Assembly (NCBI RefSeq): GCF_029889885.1
Contig: NZ_JARANY010000007.1
Coordinates: 42,294-106,293 of the forward strand
Source of the DNA: Chromohalobacter sp. 296-RDG
Lineage (GTDB): Bacteria > Pseudomonadota > Gammaproteobacteria > Pseudomonadales > Halomonadaceae
Length of the DNA stretch: 64,000 bases
Direction: 5' to 3'
Both the position numbers and the translations under genes were made by a program. The notes under the pieces are model-generated. The model ran no database searches. It had not been told where the DNA came from and was given only the letters and a program-made list of their open reading frames with translations. Shown one piece after another: positions 44,796 to 53,541 of this stretch. Within the stretch, counting starts at the first letter, position 1; each line of letters starts with the position of its first letter.

Positions 44796-45977
44796 TCACG
44801 GGCGTTCGATGGCCAGCGCCACGCCTTGTCCTCCGCCGATGCACAGCGTCGCCAGCCCTTTCTTGGCGTTGCCGGCGATCATCTCATGCAGCAGCGTCAC
44901 CAGGATGCGGCAGCCGGAGGCGCCGATGGGGTGCCCCAGTGCGATGGCACCGCCATTGACATTGATCTTGGCCGGGTCCCAGCCGAGCTCCTTGTTGACG
45001 GCGAGCGCCTGGGCGGCAAAGGCTTCGTTGGCTTCGATCAAGTCCAATTCGTCGAGTGACCAGCCGGCTCGTTCCAGACACCGCCGCGTAGCGGGGGCCG
45101 GGCCGATGCCCATGATCGCGGGGTCGACCCCGGCATTGGCGTAGGCCTTGATCACCGCGAGGGGTTCCAGCCCCAGGGCTTTCGCTTTCTGTGCCGAGCA
45201 GAGCATGGTCACGGCGGCGCCGTCGTTGAGTGAGGAGGCGTTGCCGGCGGTGACGGACCCATCGCGCTTGAAGGCTGGGCGCATGCCGGCGAGTTGTTCG
45301 GCGGTCACGCCCGCGCGAGGCCCTTCGTCGGTCGTGACGTGGAGTGGGTCGCCTTTGCGCTGGGGGATCTCGACCGGCACGATCTGTCCGGCGAAACGAC
45401 CTTCCTCGATGGCCGCGGCCGCCTTTTGTTGGGATGCGGCGGCAAAGGCGTCCATGTCTTCGCGGGTGATGGCGTATCTGGCGGCAAGATTCTCGGCGGT
45501 ATTGCCCATGTGCATATCGTTGAAGGCATCCCATAGGCCGTCGCGGATCATCGTGTCCACTGCTTTCCAGTCGCCCATGCGTTGGCCGGTGCGCGAGTTC
45601 GGCAGCACGTGCGGGGATAGCGACATGTTCTCCTGGCCACCGGCAATGATCAACTCGGCGTCGCCACAGCGGATGGCCTGCGTGGCCAGATGCAGTGCCT
45701 TGAGGCCTGAGCCGCAGACCTTATTGAGGGTCATCGCCGGTACGGCGGAAGGCAGCCCGGCGTTTATCGCTGATTGGCGAGCGGGGTTCTGGCCGCATCC
45801 GGCGGCCAGCACCTGACCCAGAAGAACCTCGTCGACCTGTTCGGGCGCCACGCCGGTATGCGCGAGCAAATCCGCGATGACCGTGGCGCCGAGCTGGGTC
45901 GCGGGGAGGCTGGCGAGGGCGCCGCCGAAGCTGCCGATGGCGGTGCGCCTCGCGGCTACGATCACCACGTCTTCCAT
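44796..45977 (-). CDS. Acetyl-CoA C-acetyltransferase (thiolase)
   Basis: 393 aa. Acyl-enzyme cysteine 88 in [12 protein letters not shown], the GHPIGASG histidine and the second cysteine in CIGGGQGVA are all present. Thiolase II condenses two acetyl-CoA (acetoacetate or polyhydroxybutyrate formation) or cleaves acetoacetyl-CoA. No PHB genes are next to it, so atoB or phaA cannot be chosen. Confidence 0.95.
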   Translation of the reverse strand: MEDVVIVAARRTAIGSFGGALASLPATQLGATVIADLLAHTGVAPEQVDEVLLGQVLAAGCGQNPARQSAINAGLPSAVPAMTLNKVCGSGLKALHLATQAIRCGDAELIIAGGQENMSLSPHVLPNSRTGQRMGDWKAVDTMIRDGLWDAFNDMHMGNTAENLAARYAITREDMDAFAAASQQKAAAAIEEGRFAGQIVPVEIPQRKGDPLHVTTDEGPRAGVTAEQLAGMRPAFKRDGSVTAGNASSLNDGAAVTMLCSAQKAKALGLEPLAVIKAYANAGVDPAIMGIGPAPATRRCLERAGWSLDELDLIEANEAFAAQALAVNKELGWDPAKINVNGGAIALGHPIGASGCRILVTLLHEMIAGNAKKGLATLCIGGGQGVALAIERP

Positions 45978-46102
45978 GAGAGTCTCCTGTCAGCGTAGAG
46001 GGACGATACGTTCAGAATAGGTGAGTACGGTGTTGCGCGACAATCGGGTCATGGGCGTAGATCGCCGGTATGAGCGGGTATACCGGCGTAATGTGATGGA
46101 GA

Positions 46103-46483
46103 TCAGGCGAACTGCACGGGGATGGCGTGACTGGTATGGCCGATGCGGTTGCCTTCCTGCAAGTAGACGAGCGCGGGCTGGTGGGCGTCGAGCTCGTGTT
46201 CCGCGTAATGGGCGTAGCTGCAGATGATGATGCGGTCACCGGCCTGGGCCTGATGCGCGGCGGCGCCGTTGACGGAAATGAGGCGCGAGCCGGCTTCACC
46301 GCGAATCGCGTAGGTCGTGAAGCGGTTGCCGTTTTCCACGTCGTAGATCTGGATCTGCTCGTTTTCGCGAATACCGGCGCGGTCGAGTAATTCGCCGTCG
46401 ATCGCGCAGGAGCCCTCGTAGTCGAGCACCGCGTGCGTAACGCGAGCCATGTGGAGTTTGGCCTTGAGCATGATGGTGTACAT
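46103..46483 (-). CDS. panD: PanD, aspartate 1-decarboxylase
   Basis: 126 aa. The self-cleavage site YEGSC places Gly24-Ser25 at the processing point that creates the pyruvoyl cofactor. It makes beta-alanine for pantothenate. First enzyme of the branch whose other genes (panC, panB) lie just upstream on the same strand. Confidence 0.97.
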   Translation of the reverse strand: MYTIMLKAKLHMARVTHAVLDYEGSCAIDGELLDRAGIRENEQIQIYDVENGNRFTTYAIRGEAGSRLISVNGAAAHQAQAGDRIIICSYAHYAEHELDAHQPALVYLQEGNRIGHTSHAIPVQFA

Positions 46484-46516
46484 CGTGGGAACCTCGTCGT
46501 GGTCTCGTGCTGGTAC

Positions 46517-47368
46517 TCAGCGCGGTAAGTCGACCGTTAGATTGTCGATCAAGCGGGTGGTGCCGAGGTGCGCGGCGACGAGCAGGATCGCCTCGCGGGT
46601 ATCCAGCGCGACAGGCCCCAGATCCTGAGTGCGACGCAGCTCCAGATAATCGGGTTTGAAGCCCTCCGCGGCGAGGCTCGCCAAGCCTTCGCGCAGTGCC
46701 GACGCCGGAGGTTTGCCGCCTTGCAGGGCGTCACGTACCTGGCACAGGATGCGATGTAGTGCCGGGGCGCGCTGACGCTCCGTAGTACTCAGATACGCGT
46801 TGCGTGAGGAGAGCGCCAGGTCGTCTTCGCTGCGCTGGGTGGGCACGCCGACGATATCGATCGGGAAATGCAGGTCAGCGACCATCTTGCGGATCACCGT
46901 CAACTGCTGGTAATCCTTGCGCCCGAAGTAGGCAAGATCGGGCTGCACGAGATGAAAGAGCAGGCTGACGACTGTGGCCACACCGGTGAAATGCCCGGGC
47001 CGGTTGGCGCCGCACAGTCCTTCCGACACTTGGGGCACACTGACCTGGGTGTGATGATCGCGGCCCTGGGGATAGAGCGTCTCGGCACTGGGGGCGAAGA
47101 CGATATCGCAGCCGTGGCTCGCCAGTGCCTGAGTATCGGCCTCGAGGGTTCGCGGATAGCGCTCGAAGTCCTCGCCGGCGCCGAACTGTAGAGGGTTGAC
47201 GAAGATGGTGGCGACTACCACGTCGGCGTCACGGCGCGCGGCATCGACCAGGGCCAAATGCCCGGCGTGCAGATTGCCCATGGTTGGCACCAGGGCAATG
47301 CGCTGGCCGTCGCGGCGTTGGGGATTCAAATGGGCACGCAATTCGGCGATGTCGTGCAGCGTCAACAT
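46517..47368 (-). CDS. panC: PanC, pantothenate synthetase
   Basis: 283 aa from the ATG at 47368. That start shares its A with the panB stop (TGATG); a TTG at 47377 is also in frame. HIGH-like motif PTMGNLHAGHLALV, ATP loop FGRKDYQQL and SSRNAYLS are typical. It joins pantoate and beta-alanine with ATP. Confidence 0.97.
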   Translation of the reverse strand: MLTLHDIAELRAHLNPQRRDGQRIALVPTMGNLHAGHLALVDAARRDADVVVATIFVNPLQFGAGEDFERYPRTLEADTQALASHGCDIVFAPSAETLYPQGRDHHTQVSVPQVSEGLCGANRPGHFTGVATVVSLLFHLVQPDLAYFGRKDYQQLTVIRKMVADLHFPIDIVGVPTQRSEDDLALSSRNAYLSTTERQRAPALHRILCQVRDALQGGKPPASALREGLASLAAEGFKPDYLELRRTQDLGPVALDTREAILLVAAHLGTTRLIDNLTVDLPR

Positions 47369-48159
47369 CAAAAACAATGCTCCTCGGCGGGAAACTGGCG
47401 TGTCTTGACGGCGTCGTGGTAGGCCGCGAATGCGGCCTGAATGCTGTCGTGGCCGGTCAGGAAGTTCTTGGCGAAATGCGGCGGCTGCCCATGCGTTACG
47501 CCGAGGATGTCATGCATCACTAGAATCTGGCCATCTACGTCGGGGCCTGCACCGATCCCGATCACCGGGACCTCCACTGCATCGCGCACGGCGCGTCCCA
47601 GCGCGGCGGGTACGCATTCGAGCAGGATCACCGACGCACCGGCGTCGACCAGCAACCGGGCATCGTCGACGATGCGCTGGGCATCGTCCTGTTCTCGGCC
47701 TTGCACCTTATAGCCGCCGAACTGATGCACGCTCTGGGGCGTCAGGCCCAGATGCGCGCATACCGGCACGCCTCGCCGCGTGAGTGCGCGCACATCGTCA
47801 TGCATCCAGCCCGCACCTTCGATCTTGACGAGCTCGGCGCCGGCTCGCATCAGGGCGCCGGCATCGTGCAGCAGCTGGCGCGTGTCGGCGTTGCTCATGA
47901 AGGGCAGGTCGACCATCAACAGGCTGCGCTGCTTGCCGCGTGCCACGCAGCGTGTGTGATAAAGGATGTCGTCGAGCGTCACGGGAAGCGTGCTGGCATG
48001 ACCCTGCAGCACCATGCCCAGTGAATCGCCCACCAGCAGCACATCGATACCGGCGTCGCCCGCATGCTGCGCGAACGAGGCATCGTAGGCCGTCAGGCAA
48101 CTGAACGGTTCGCTGGCACGCTTGAAGGCATTGAGGTGGCTCAAGGTGACGGTTTTCAT
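47368..48159 (-). CDS. panB: PanB, ketopantoate hydroxymethyltransferase
   Basis: 263 aa from the ATG at 48159, which matches the family start (KTVTLSHLNAFK); an ATG at 48171 would add four residues. Metal/substrate motifs LVGDSLGMVLQGH, KIEGAGW and IGIGAGPDVDGQ. It transfers hydroxymethyl from methylene-THF to ketoisovalerate. The leader carries the paired element described at 48203-48251. Confidence 0.97.
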   Translation of the reverse strand: MKTVTLSHLNAFKRASEPFSCLTAYDASFAQHAGDAGIDVLLVGDSLGMVLQGHASTLPVTLDDILYHTRCVARGKQRSLLMVDLPFMSNADTRQLLHDAGALMRAGAELVKIEGAGWMHDDVRALTRRGVPVCAHLGLTPQSVHQFGGYKVQGREQDDAQRIVDDARLLVDAGASVILLECVPAALGRAVRDAVEVPVIGIGAGPDVDGQILVMHDILGVTHGQPPHFAKNFLTGHDSIQAAFAAYHDAVKTRQFPAEEHCF

Positions 48160-48202
48160 GAGACATTCCATGCTGTGGCGGCCCGCTCGGGCCTGGGAGA
48201 AG

Positions 48203-48251
48203 TGTTACCGCAAACGTTACCTCGGGGTGCCGAGAGTGTGGATCGGTAACA
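48203..48251 (-). promoter_or_regulatory. Paired TGTTACCG/CGGTAACA element upstream of panB
   Basis: Perfect 8-bp inverted repeat, arms at 48203-48210 and 48244-48251, with a further GTTACC at 48216-48221. On the minus strand the first arm is followed by ATCCACAC, and CTCGG-CACC-CCGAG can form a small hairpin inside. The same layout occurs at 50891-50941 in front of the CrcZ-like RNA. It could be an operator or an RNA structure. Confidence 0.5.
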
Positions 48252-48271
48252 CATCGGCTGCAACTCGACTT

Positions 48272-48772
48272 TTAGGGAAGAAGGCGGTGCAAGTCCGCAT
48301 CATCGTGGTACTTCGCCAGGGTAGCGCTGGTCTTGCCTGAAATCGTTACCTGTGGCGCGAGTTCCGCCAGCGGGACGAGTACGAAGGCCCGCTCGTACAT
48401 AGCCGGATGAGGGAGCGTCAGGCGCGGCGTTTGCCATTCGAGATTGGCGTAAAGCAAGAGGTCGAGATCCAGCGTGCGCGGTCCCCAATGGCGTTGGCGC
48501 ACCCGGCGGTGGCGTTGCTCGAGTGCCTGCAGTTGATCGAGCAAGGCCAGCGGCGAGAGTCGTGTGAATACGCAGGCAACGGCATTGATGAAGTCGGGTT
48601 GATCCTGGGGGCCCACCGGCGCTGAGGCATATAGGGAAGAATGCCCCGCCAAGTGGGTCAGCGGCAGGGCATCGAATTCGTTCAGCGCGCGCGAGACATG
48701 CTCGCGCGGCCTGTCCAGATTGCTGCCCAGGCCGATATAGGCCGCTACGCGATCACTCCTGGCGTCCGTCAT
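48272..48772 (-). CDS. folK: FolK, HPPK (pterin pyrophosphokinase)
   Basis: 166 aa from the ATG at 48772, overlapping the pcnB end by 20 bases. AAYIGLGSNLDRP at the start, then QRHWGPRTLDLDLLLYAN and LPHPAMYERAFVLVPLAEL. It transfers pyrophosphate from ATP to hydroxymethyl-dihydropterin, giving the FolP substrate. Confidence 0.97.
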   Translation of the reverse strand: MTDARSDRVAAYIGLGSNLDRPREHVSRALNEFDALPLTHLAGHSSLYASAPVGPQDQPDFINAVACVFTRLSPLALLDQLQALEQRHRRVRQRHWGPRTLDLDLLLYANLEWQTPRLTLPHPAMYERAFVLVPLAELAPQVTISGKTSATLAKYHDDADLHRLLP

Positions 48773-50171
48773 TGCCTTGCTCGGAGGATGGGTTGCGCCG
48801 GCGCCGACGACGACGCCGCTTGGGGCGGTCGGACGTGCCGGCCGGAGAACCACTGGTCTTGGCGATCAGGCGTGCTTGCTCGTGGTCGTCGCCTTCCTGG
48901 AAGGCTGTCCACCAAGCACCGAGCCCGGGGTCGATCTCACCGGCGCTCTCTCGCAGCAGGAGGAAATCATAGGCGGCGCGGAAACGGGTATGCTCCAGAG
49001 TCTGAAAGGCGCGTTTGCCATGACGCTTGGGCAAGCGTTGCTGAAGGTCCCAGATTTCCCGCATCGGCATGCTGAAACGCTTGGGGATCGAAGTGTGCTG
49101 CAGTTGCCGCGAGATGCTTTGCTGCGAGGCGGTCTGTTGCGCGGGGATCGGCGGCATGCCGTCACTCTCGAGACGCTCGGCGCGTAGCCGCATGCCGGGC
49201 CACAGCATGGCACCGTACAGAAACGCCGGCGTGACGGGGCGTTCTTCCTGGATGCGCCGATCGGTGTTGATCAGGGCCTGTTCGATCAGCGGCTTTGCCC
49301 ACGTGCGTTCCGCGATGGCCTCCTCGGCCTCCGGGAGCAGCATGGCGAACAGGCCATACTCGCGGAGCAATTCGAAGGTACGCAGTGCTTGTCCGGACAG
49401 GAAGAGCTTGAGGACCTCCTCGAACAAGCGTGCCGGAGGGATCTGCAACAGCAAGGGGGCCAATTCGAGAATCGGTGTCTCGGTGCTCGGCTCGATATCG
49501 AAGTCCAGTTTGGCAGCGAAGCGCACGGCACGCAGCATGCGCACCGGATCCTCGCGATAGCGCACCTCGGGGTCGCCGATCAAGCGCAGGGTGCGGGCTT
49601 CGAGATCGTTCACACCGTCGGCCCAATCGTGAATCGAGAAGTCGGCGATGTTGTAGTAAAGCGCATTGACCGTGAAGTCGCGGCGTAGCGCGTCTTCCTC
49701 GATGGTGCCCCAGACGTTGTCACGCAGCAGCAAGCCGTCGTCGGATTGCTGGGAATGCGCGGTGTCTTGATCGTCGCCGGGCCGACCACGGAAGGTTGTG
49801 ACTTCAATGACCTCGCGGCCGAAGCGCACATGGACGATACGGAATCGGCGCCCGATGATGCGTGAGTTGCGAAACAGCGTACGTATTTCTTCCGGCGTGG
49901 CATCGGTGGCGATGTCGAAGTCTTTGGGGACTTTACCGAGTAGTGAGTCACGCACACAGCCACCTACCAGGTAGGCTTCATGGTCGGCATTGTGCAGACG
50001 ATACAGCACCTTGAGGGCACTTTCGCTGAACAGGCGCCGCGATACGTCGTGCTGATCACGCGGGATGACGCGCAATGTGGGCGTGGAGTGGCCGGAAGGC
50101 TGTTGGGCGCCAAACAGGGTCTTCAAACGTTCACCGGGGCGTTGGAGAAAGCGGGTAAATCCTTTGAACAT
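48753..50171 (-). CDS. pcnB: PcnB, poly(A) polymerase I
   Basis: 472 aa. Nucleotidyltransferase core LVGGCVRDSLLGKVPKDFDIATDA with the metal-binding DFD, then RRDFTVNALYYN and the CCA-enzyme-like RNA-binding part. The C terminus ends in a nine-arginine run (KRRRRRRRRRNPSSEQG), typical of PAP I rather than CCA-adding enzymes. It adds poly(A) tails that promote decay by PNPase. Directly downstream of the CrcZ-like RNA, as in Pseudomonas. Confidence 0.96.
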   Translation of the reverse strand: MFKGFTRFLQRPGERLKTLFGAQQPSGHSTPTLRVIPRDQHDVSRRLFSESALKVLYRLHNADHEAYLVGGCVRDSLLGKVPKDFDIATDATPEEIRTLFRNSRIIGRRFRIVHVRFGREVIEVTTFRGRPGDDQDTAHSQQSDDGLLLRDNVWGTIEEDALRRDFTVNALYYNIADFSIHDWADGVNDLEARTLRLIGDPEVRYREDPVRMLRAVRFAAKLDFDIEPSTETPILELAPLLLQIPPARLFEEVLKLFLSGQALRTFELLREYGLFAMLLPEAEEAIAERTWAKPLIEQALINTDRRIQEERPVTPAFLYGAMLWPGMRLRAERLESDGMPPIPAQQTASQQSISRQLQHTSIPKRFSMPMREIWDLQQRLPKRHGKRAFQTLEHTRFRAAYDFLLLRESAGEIDPGLGAWWTAFQEGDDHEQARLIAKTSGSPAGTSDRPKRRRRRRRRNPSSEQGNDGRQE

Positions 50172-50297
50172 GCGTCGTTAACGACTTGCGGAGAGCGAAG
50201 TTGCTAGTGTAAGCCGACACTCCTTGGCTTGCAAAGGATGTGGCGTGATGGGAATCGAGAACGAGCCAGGGCAAGAAGTAGGTGGGAATGCATCATT

Positions 50298-50790
50298 AGA
50301 AAGGGGAGACCCGGTGGGCCTCCCCTAAGTATGCTGTGCAGCGTCCTTGCTGCTGTTTCTTCTTCGTGATGGCGCATCGCCTTGAATACGCACCACAGTC
50401 ACCAATGAGGTCGGGCAGGCAAGCAGTATTATTGTTGTTGTGACTCTTCCCGCGTGGTGACCACCTCGTATTCAAAACAATAATCCAACCACGACGACAT
50501 CGTTTCTCCCGACGTTTTGTTGTTGTTGTCGGGATGCTTCGGGCGAGGGCATTGTTCTTGTTGGGCCTCGCATGAAGCGTCGCGTCCTGGTTCGGTTCCG
50601 GATATCGACCCTCTTGTTGTTGTTGGCGGTCGACTCGCATTGCGTCTCGTTTGTTGTTGTTGGCGATTCGCTTGCGATGTTCAAGCTCGACGTTGTTGTG
50701 TTTGTTATTACCGATGTCGGGCTGAGCACCTGGGACGTACGTTATTGTCGTTGTTCGTGCGCCACGGGCGTCCGGCTGTTGTTTTTCTTG
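50298..50790 (-). ncRNA. Putative CrcZ-like Hfq/Crc-titrating small RNA
   Basis: No conserved protein frame exists in the gap between pcnB and cbrB. A sigma-54 promoter predicts a start near 50790 and a hairpin ends the RNA near 50302, about 490 nt. On the minus strand it carries about ten A-rich AAnAAnAA-type motifs (for example at 50779-50789, 50702-50709, 50651-50662, 50614-50626, 50552-50562, 50515-50529, 50428-50441, 50356-50364). Several sit in hairpin loops: arms 50508-50513/50528-50533, 50543-50548/50566-50571 with outer 50536-50540/50574-50578, and 50605-50610/50628-50633. Pseudomonas CrcZ, in the same place after cbrB, sequesters Hfq/Crc by such motifs. The identity is inferred, not searched. 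Confidence 0.82.
50302..50326 (-). terminator. Terminator of the CrcZ-like RNA
   Basis: 11-position stem with one mismatch (50302-50312 / 50316-50326, loop of 3). On the minus strand it is followed by TTTCT. It lies before the pcnB promoter region. Confidence 0.75.
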
Positions 50791-50800
50791 ATCTATATAT

Positions 50801-50816
50801 TGCAGTGGTCGTGCCA
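50801..50816 (-). promoter_or_regulatory. Sigma-54 promoter of the CrcZ-like RNA
   Basis: The minus strand reads TGGCACGACCACTGCA: -24 GG (50814-50815) and -12 GC (50802-50803) are 12 bases apart and only one core base differs from the consensus TGGCACG-N4-TTGCA. An AT-rich tract lies upstream (50821-50870). Activation by CbrB, encoded 240 bases upstream, is expected by analogy. Confidence 0.85.
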
Positions 50817-50890
50817 CCATTTGTTTTCTTCTTTTTAATCAGTGTTTTATAGTTTTTTATGAAAGTTCCCTGCGTTCTGAAGAAGCTTGG

Positions 50891-50941
50891 TGTTACCGAA
50901 ATTGCCGCATAACGGGGCATCTCTTGTGTGGGATGGTAACA
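50891..50941 (-). promoter_or_regulatory. Candidate enhancer element upstream of the CrcZ-like RNA
   Basis: TGTTACCG at 50891-50898 and TGGTAACA at 50934-50941 form an inverted pair with starts 43 bases apart, about 100-150 bases upstream of the predicted RNA start, a usual position for sigma-54 activator sites. On the minus strand the first arm is followed by ATCCCACAC, nearly as in the panB leader. Confidence 0.55.
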
Positions 50942-51057
50942 ACTGGTGCATTGGCCTCGTCTCAATGGCGTATAGGGTCTCTAAAAAGGCCGAGAAATGC
51001 GCTTAGACCATAGTCGCGACAGGGGCAAAAGGCGCTCGGCGTCGGCATTAAGCGATC

Positions 51058-52422
51058 TCACCCTAGACGGCGGGCGTTCTTCTTGCGTGGAATTCCCAGG
51101 CGCTGGCGACGCTCCCACAGGCACTTGCGGCTGATGCCCAGCTTCTGGGCAAGCTCGGTTTCACTCATCTGCGTCTGATGCTCGAGCACGAAATGCTGGA
51201 AATAGTCTTCCAGGGAAAGGTCGTCGTCGAGCACGTCCTCCTCCTCGGGGGCGGCGGAGGATTCGGGAGATGCAGAGACCGGCTCCTGTCTTCGTTCCAT
51301 TGGGAGGCCGAGGTCGTCGGGGTGGATAAGGTGGCCCTCGGCGAGAATGACGCCGCGCTCCAGAGCGTTTTCCAGCTCGCGCACATTGCCAGGCCAGGCG
51401 TAACCGAGGATGTCGCGGCGTGCGGCACGCGATAAGCGCAATCCCGGTCGTGCATGACGGGTACAAGCACGCTCAAGCAGAACCTGGGCAATGGAGAGAA
51501 TATCGTCATCGCGTTCGCGAAGCGGTGGCAGCTCGATCTGCATGACATTGAGTCGATAGTAGAGATCGAGCCTGAATTCGCCGCTGCGCGACAGCGAGTG
51601 CAAGTCACGGTGCGTCGCCGCGATCAGGCGCACATCGACGTAACGCGTCTCCACCGAGCCGATACGCCGGATCTCGCCTTCCTGAAGCACCCGTAACAGG
51701 CGGGCCTGAGCGTCCAGAGGCAACTCGCCGATCTCGTCGAGGAAGAGCGTGCCGCCATCGGCGGCCTCGACCAGGCCGGTGCGTGCGCTGTTGGCGCCTG
51801 TGAAGGCGCCCTTTTCGTGGCCGAAGAGTTCGGATTCGATCAGGGTTTCGGGAATCGCGGCGCAGTTGACGCAGATCAGCGGTGCCTTGGCGCGGCGGCT
51901 CTGGCGATGCAGAGCGCGCGCGACCAGTTCCTTTCCGGTGCCCGTCTCCCCCTGTACGAGCACGGTGACGTCGGCGGGTGCCGTCTTGCGGATACGTTCG
52001 TAGACACGCTGAATGGCGACGCACTCGCCGATCATGCCACGGGGAACGCCGCTAGGGGCGGCGGTTTCCTTGGGCGCCGGGTGTGACAGCACGCGTGACA
52101 CGGTCGCCAGGACGTCATCGTCATCGACGGGTCTGGCGACACAATCGACGGCGCCTTCCTTGAGCGCGACCACGGCCTTGCGCAGGCTGGCGTGGTCGGT
52201 CATGACCAATATCGGTGTCGGGGCGCTCAGCGCGAGCATCTGCGTGCCATCTTCTCCTGCCAAGCGCAGATCGCAGATCACCAGGTCGAAGGTCTGCGGC
52301 GCCAGCGCCTGGGCCGCGTCGAGCGATGCGGCAGTCGCGACGCGGTACGCCTGACGCTCGAGCAGATCCTTCAGGGTCTGGCGCGGCGTGTCTTCGTTTT
52401 CGACGATCAGGATTCGGCTCAT
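51058..52422 (-). CDS. cbrB: CbrB-like sigma-54-dependent response regulator
   Basis: 454 aa from the ATG at 52422 (another ATG at 52431). Receiver domain with phospho-acceptor Asp51 (LVICDLRL), AAA+ domain with GETGTGKE, the sigma-54 contact loop GAFTGA and Walker [14 protein letters not shown], then a Fis-type helix-turn-helix. The end [15 protein letters not shown], then [20 protein letters not shown], is diagnostic of CbrB. Two oddities: the acidic pocket reads E8-N9 where receivers have two acids, and the near-invariant Lys is Arg97 (VARPV). No cbrA sensor gene is adjacent; gluQ follows. It should activate the CrcZ-like RNA. Confidence 0.92.
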   Translation of the reverse strand: MSRILIVENEDTPRQTLKDLLERQAYRVATAASLDAAQALAPQTFDLVICDLRLAGEDGTQMLALSAPTPILVMTDHASLRKAVVALKEGAVDCVARPVDDDDVLATVSRVLSHPAPKETAAPSGVPRGMIGECVAIQRVYERIRKTAPADVTVLVQGETGTGKELVARALHRQSRRAKAPLICVNCAAIPETLIESELFGHEKGAFTGANSARTGLVEAADGGTLFLDEIGELPLDAQARLLRVLQEGEIRRIGSVETRYVDVRLIAATHRDLHSLSRSGEFRLDLYYRLNVMQIELPPLRERDDDILSIAQVLLERACTRHARPGLRLSRAARRDILGYAWPGNVRELENALERGVILAEGHLIHPDDLGLPMERRQEPVSASPESSAAPEEEDVLDDDLSLEDYFQHFVLEHQTQMSETELAQKLGISRKCLWERRQRLGIPRKKNARRLG

Positions 52423-52594
52423 GGGCCTCATGGTCGCGTGAATGCATGGGGAGTGGTCGAGCGCCGGCTCATGCGACGATCAGTTGGCCTGTATCCTGAC
52501 GCCTGCCGGCTGGGCGAATCAAGCCAAGGGGTGTGCGACCATGGCATGACAAGAGCACTGTCGAGGCATCGGATGCACGTGCGGGGGCGGGCTT

Positions 52595-53470
52595 TCAGTG
52601 CTCATTCGCTGTCATGTGACGCAGGTGTTCGGGACGCCAGGCCGTGATTGCTGCGTCGAGCTGATCGGCTACGCAGGCGTGTGCCATTTCGCGTGGCGGT
52701 TGCTGACCGAGTCGCTGCAAGGCGTGGTGCAGGGTGTGGCGTATGCCGGCTTCATTGGTCGGCAGCGCTGGGGCAAGATTCTGCTTGGAGAGCTTCTGGC
52801 CGTTGTCACCGAGCACCAGAGGAAGGTGCAAATAGCGCGGTACCGGGAATGCCAATGCATCCTGCAATTGACGCTGCCAGGGAGTGTTGTCGAGCAGGTC
52901 GGCGCCGCGCACCACGTCGGACACGCCTTGATCGGCGTCATCGACGATCACCGCGAGCTGATAGGCCCAGAGGTCATCCTTGCGCTTGAGGACCACGTCG
53001 CCCAACTCGGCGGGGTCGAAGCGTTGATGACCCAGGCGCCGGTCTTCCCATTCGACGGGGCGCAGGCCAAGATCGCTACGTAGTCGCCAGGCCAGGGGGC
53101 GCTCGGGACTCAGCGGTCCGTGCCGGCACCAGCCGGGATAGGTGGCATACTCGCGCCATTCCTTGCGCGAACAGCTGCACGGGTAGGCAAACCCCCGCTC
53201 AACGAGACGCTCGAGCGCTGCCTGGTAGTGCGCGTGACGCTCGCTCTGGTAGTGCACGCTGCCATCCCAGGTCAGGCCGAAGGCCTCCAACTGTTGGACA
53301 ATGGTATCGGCGGTGCCTGCAGGGCAGCGTGGCGGATCGATATCCTCGATACGCACGAGCCAACGCCCCTGGGCGTGGCGTGCGTCGAGAAAGCTCGCCA
53401 GGGCCGTGATCAGGGAGCCCAGATGGAGGGGCCCCGAAGGTGTCGGTGCGAAACGACCGATATACGACAT
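52595..53470 (-). CDS. gluQ: GluQ, glutamyl-Q tRNA(Asp) synthetase
   Basis: 291 aa, a shortened glutamyl-tRNA synthetase lacking the anticodon-binding domain. RFAPTPSGPLHLGSL at the start (HIGH-like), zinc-site cysteines in YPCSCSRKEWREYATYPGWC, and the KLSKQN loop. It puts glutamate on the queuosine base of tRNA-Asp. It follows dksA on the same strand, the usual dksA-gluQ pair. Confidence 0.96.
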   Translation of the reverse strand: MSYIGRFAPTPSGPLHLGSLITALASFLDARHAQGRWLVRIEDIDPPRCPAGTADTIVQQLEAFGLTWDGSVHYQSERHAHYQAALERLVERGFAYPCSCSRKEWREYATYPGWCRHGPLSPERPLAWRLRSDLGLRPVEWEDRRLGHQRFDPAELGDVVLKRKDDLWAYQLAVIVDDADQGVSDVVRGADLLDNTPWQRQLQDALAFPVPRYLHLPLVLGDNGQKLSKQNLAPALPTNEAGIRHTLHHALQRLGQQPPREMAHACVADQLDAAITAWRPEHLRHMTANEH

Positions 53471-53492
53471 GACTGGCGTGACCTGCGCAATG

Positions 53493-53518
53493 ACAAACGG
53501 GCACCCGAAGGTGCCCGT
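53493..53518 (-). terminator. Terminator between dksA and gluQ
   Basis: On the minus strand a 9-bp stem ACGGGCACC / GGTGCCCGT with a TTCG tetraloop (53497-53518) followed by TTTG. In E. coli and pseudomonads a terminator also limits gluQ expression from dksA. Confidence 0.82.
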
Positions 53519-53541
53519 CGATAGAGTGTTCAGGGACGGTA

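Noticed and set aside
48160..48271. Sigma-54 promoter before panB to match the shared paired element
   Set aside because: No GG-N10-GC arrangement of the TGGCAC-N5-TTGC type was found on the minus strand.
50296..50820. 174-aa minus-strand frame rich in Asn, Gln and Thr
   Set aside because: Its repeats come from AAC/CAA triplets of the A-rich RNA motifs, it has no ribosome binding site, and it starts inside the sigma-54 promoter. A regulatory RNA explains the sequence better.
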